From Porphyrobacter sp. (GTDB lineage Bacteria > Pseudomonadota > Alphaproteobacteria > Sphingomonadales > Sphingomonadaceae), in the NCBI GenBank assembly GCA_021732945.1, contig JAKFWB010000009.1:1-5088 (forward strand): a stretch of 5,088 bases of DNA. Reading direction: 5' to 3'. The notes beneath the pieces were generated by a model, which was not told the origin of the DNA, ran no database searches, and saw only the letters and a list, made by a program, of their open reading frames with translations. Below, piece after piece: positions 4,332-5,088 of the stretch (the first letter of the stretch is position 1; every line of letters starts with the position of its first letter). The translations under genes and the position numbers were made by a program.

Positions 4332-5088
4332 ATGAAGAAAGTCATAGCAACAGGCGTGTCATTGCTGGCTCTTGCCATCGCCGCCCCGCTGAGCGCCCAG
4401 AGCGTATCGACCCTTGATCAAACCGGTAATGGCAATGGCGCCATGGTGACCCAGACGGGCTCGAACACGTCTGATGTCGATCAGGATGGCACCGACAACG
4501 AAGCCACCGTGCTGCAAAGCGGCACCGGCGGGATTTCGGACATCGATCAGACCGGTGCGGAAAACACCGCAACCACCACCCAGGCCTCGCTTGGCGGGTT
4601 TGCTGATGTGGTCCAGAACGGCACCGGCAACGGTTCGATCATCAACCAGAACGATGCCTCGTCCGCAGGTTCGACTGGTTCGGTCGCGCAGGATCCCGAA
4701 GCTTTCGTCAACCAGCAGGGCGACAATAACAGCTCGGATATCGGCCAGACCAATGTCGCTGGCAGTTCTGATCTGGTCGCCATCGTCAGCCAGACCGCCG
4801 ATAGCAACATCTCCGATGTGATCCAGTCGGCCAATGGCCCGGGTCTGACCGGCTCGCTCGTCGCCAATGTGGTGCAGGCCAATGGGGCGACCTCGCTGAT
4901 CACGCAGAGCGCCAGCGGCACCAATTCGGTGATCCAGGAATCGAATGTCGATCAGGATGGCGCGAATGCTTCGACCATCAGCCAGACCTTCACCCAGCCC
5001 GCATCGACCCGCTTCACCGCTACAGTGTTCCAGCGCGGCGATGACAATGCCTCGGCCGTGACCCAGGCCGATTTCGCCCCTGGCTCGG
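4332..5088 (+). CDS. Second curlin-repeat protein (CsgA/CsgB family), 3' end missing
   Basis: The frame stays open for 252 codons to the right edge, so the C-terminus is not visible. It begins with a signal peptide (1-22, likely cut LSA|QS) that resembles that of the large curlin: both start MKK[LV]I, share VSL-x-AL and are cut before Gln23, which suggests paralogy. Gln residues at 30, 41, 51, 62, 73, 84, 95 and 106 mark eight half-repeats with spacing 11 (once 10); every second one has Asn five residues later (35, 56, 78, 100). From about residue 107 the pattern loosens, with long Ser/Gly/Ala-rich loops, although V-x-Q motifs continue (for example SNVDQDG, TVFQRG). The visible mature part has no Lys, Cys, His, Trp or Tyr and only two Arg. 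By family it is an exported fibre subunit or nucleator; which one cannot be told without the C-terminus. Confidence 0.88.
   Translation, partial: MKKVIATGVSLLALAIAAPLSAQSVSTLDQTGNGNGAMVTQTGSNTSDVDQDGTDNEATVLQSGTGGISDIDQTGAENTATTTQASLGGFADVVQNGTGNGSIINQNDASSAGSTGSVAQDPEAFVNQQGDNNSSDIGQTNVAGSSDLVAIVSQTADSNISDVIQSANGPGLTGSLVANVVQANGATSLITQSASGTNSVIQESNVDQDGANASTISQTFTQPASTRFTATVFQRGDDNASAVTQADFAPGS
4410..4649 (+). repeat. Regular curlin repeats at the start of the second curlin
   Basis: Residues 27-106 form four strand-arc-strand units (eight half-repeats) with the Q-x-G-x-x-N-x-[AGS] turn in the first half of each and an Asn-free turn in the second half. Downstream repeats to the window edge are degenerate and of unequal length. 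Confidence 0.75.

Noticed and set aside
3665..4378. Long - strand open frame over the end of the large curlin, and another at 4547-4924
   Set aside because: They are mirror images of the repeat coding frame and show repetitive, low-complexity sequence without start signals or domains.

Overview
The window carries a curli-type functional amyloid locus, all on the + strand. A 3' fragment of an unrecognised gene (2-199) is followed by csgF (562-981), csgG (991-1965), a very large curlin-repeat protein (2369-4228) and a second curlin-repeat protein that runs off the right edge (4332-5088). The DNA is GC-rich (about 60% by eye) with G/C-ending codons. Together with long, acidic, multi-repeat curlins this suggests a Gram-negative proteobacterium, most likely an alphaproteobacterium such as a sphingomonad or erythrobacter. 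That placement is inference, as no rRNA or taxonomic marker is present.

Layout: 200-561 is a non-coding regulatory stretch. It holds a perfect GC-rich hairpin (255-280) that probably ends the upstream transcript, a 12-nt inverted repeat (291-302/330-341), a near-palindrome (342-356), a candidate sigma70-type promoter (443-470), a 5'-UTR hairpin (512-531) and a G7 tract serving as the ribosome-binding region. csgF and csgG lie 9 nt apart and look co-transcribed. A hairpin (1977-2005) follows csgG, then a 403-nt gap (1966-2368) without a convincing gene. The large curlin gene has a good Shine-Dalgarno and is separated from the next curlin gene by 103 nt that contain a strong hairpin (4240-4267) and another good Shine-Dalgarno.

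How the parts work together, by analogy with Escherichia coli curli: CsgG is the lipoprotein that forms the nonameric outer-membrane secretion pore. CsgF is secreted, plugs the CsgG neck with its N-terminus and couples export to nucleation at the surface. The curlins are the exported subunits that stack as strand-arc-strand repeats into amyloid fibres. CsgE, CsgD and the periplasmic anti-amyloid chaperones CsgC/CsgH are not recognisable in the window and may lie outside it.

The most notable points are: the first curlin has about 50 half-repeats (E. coli CsgA has 10); a block of 24 consecutive exactly 11-residue half-repeats shows perfect alternation of Asn-bearing and Asn-free turns; mature regions of both curlins lack Lys, Cys, Trp and His; and the pore-lining eyelet loop of CsgG and the CsgF plug that meets it both differ from E. 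coli.
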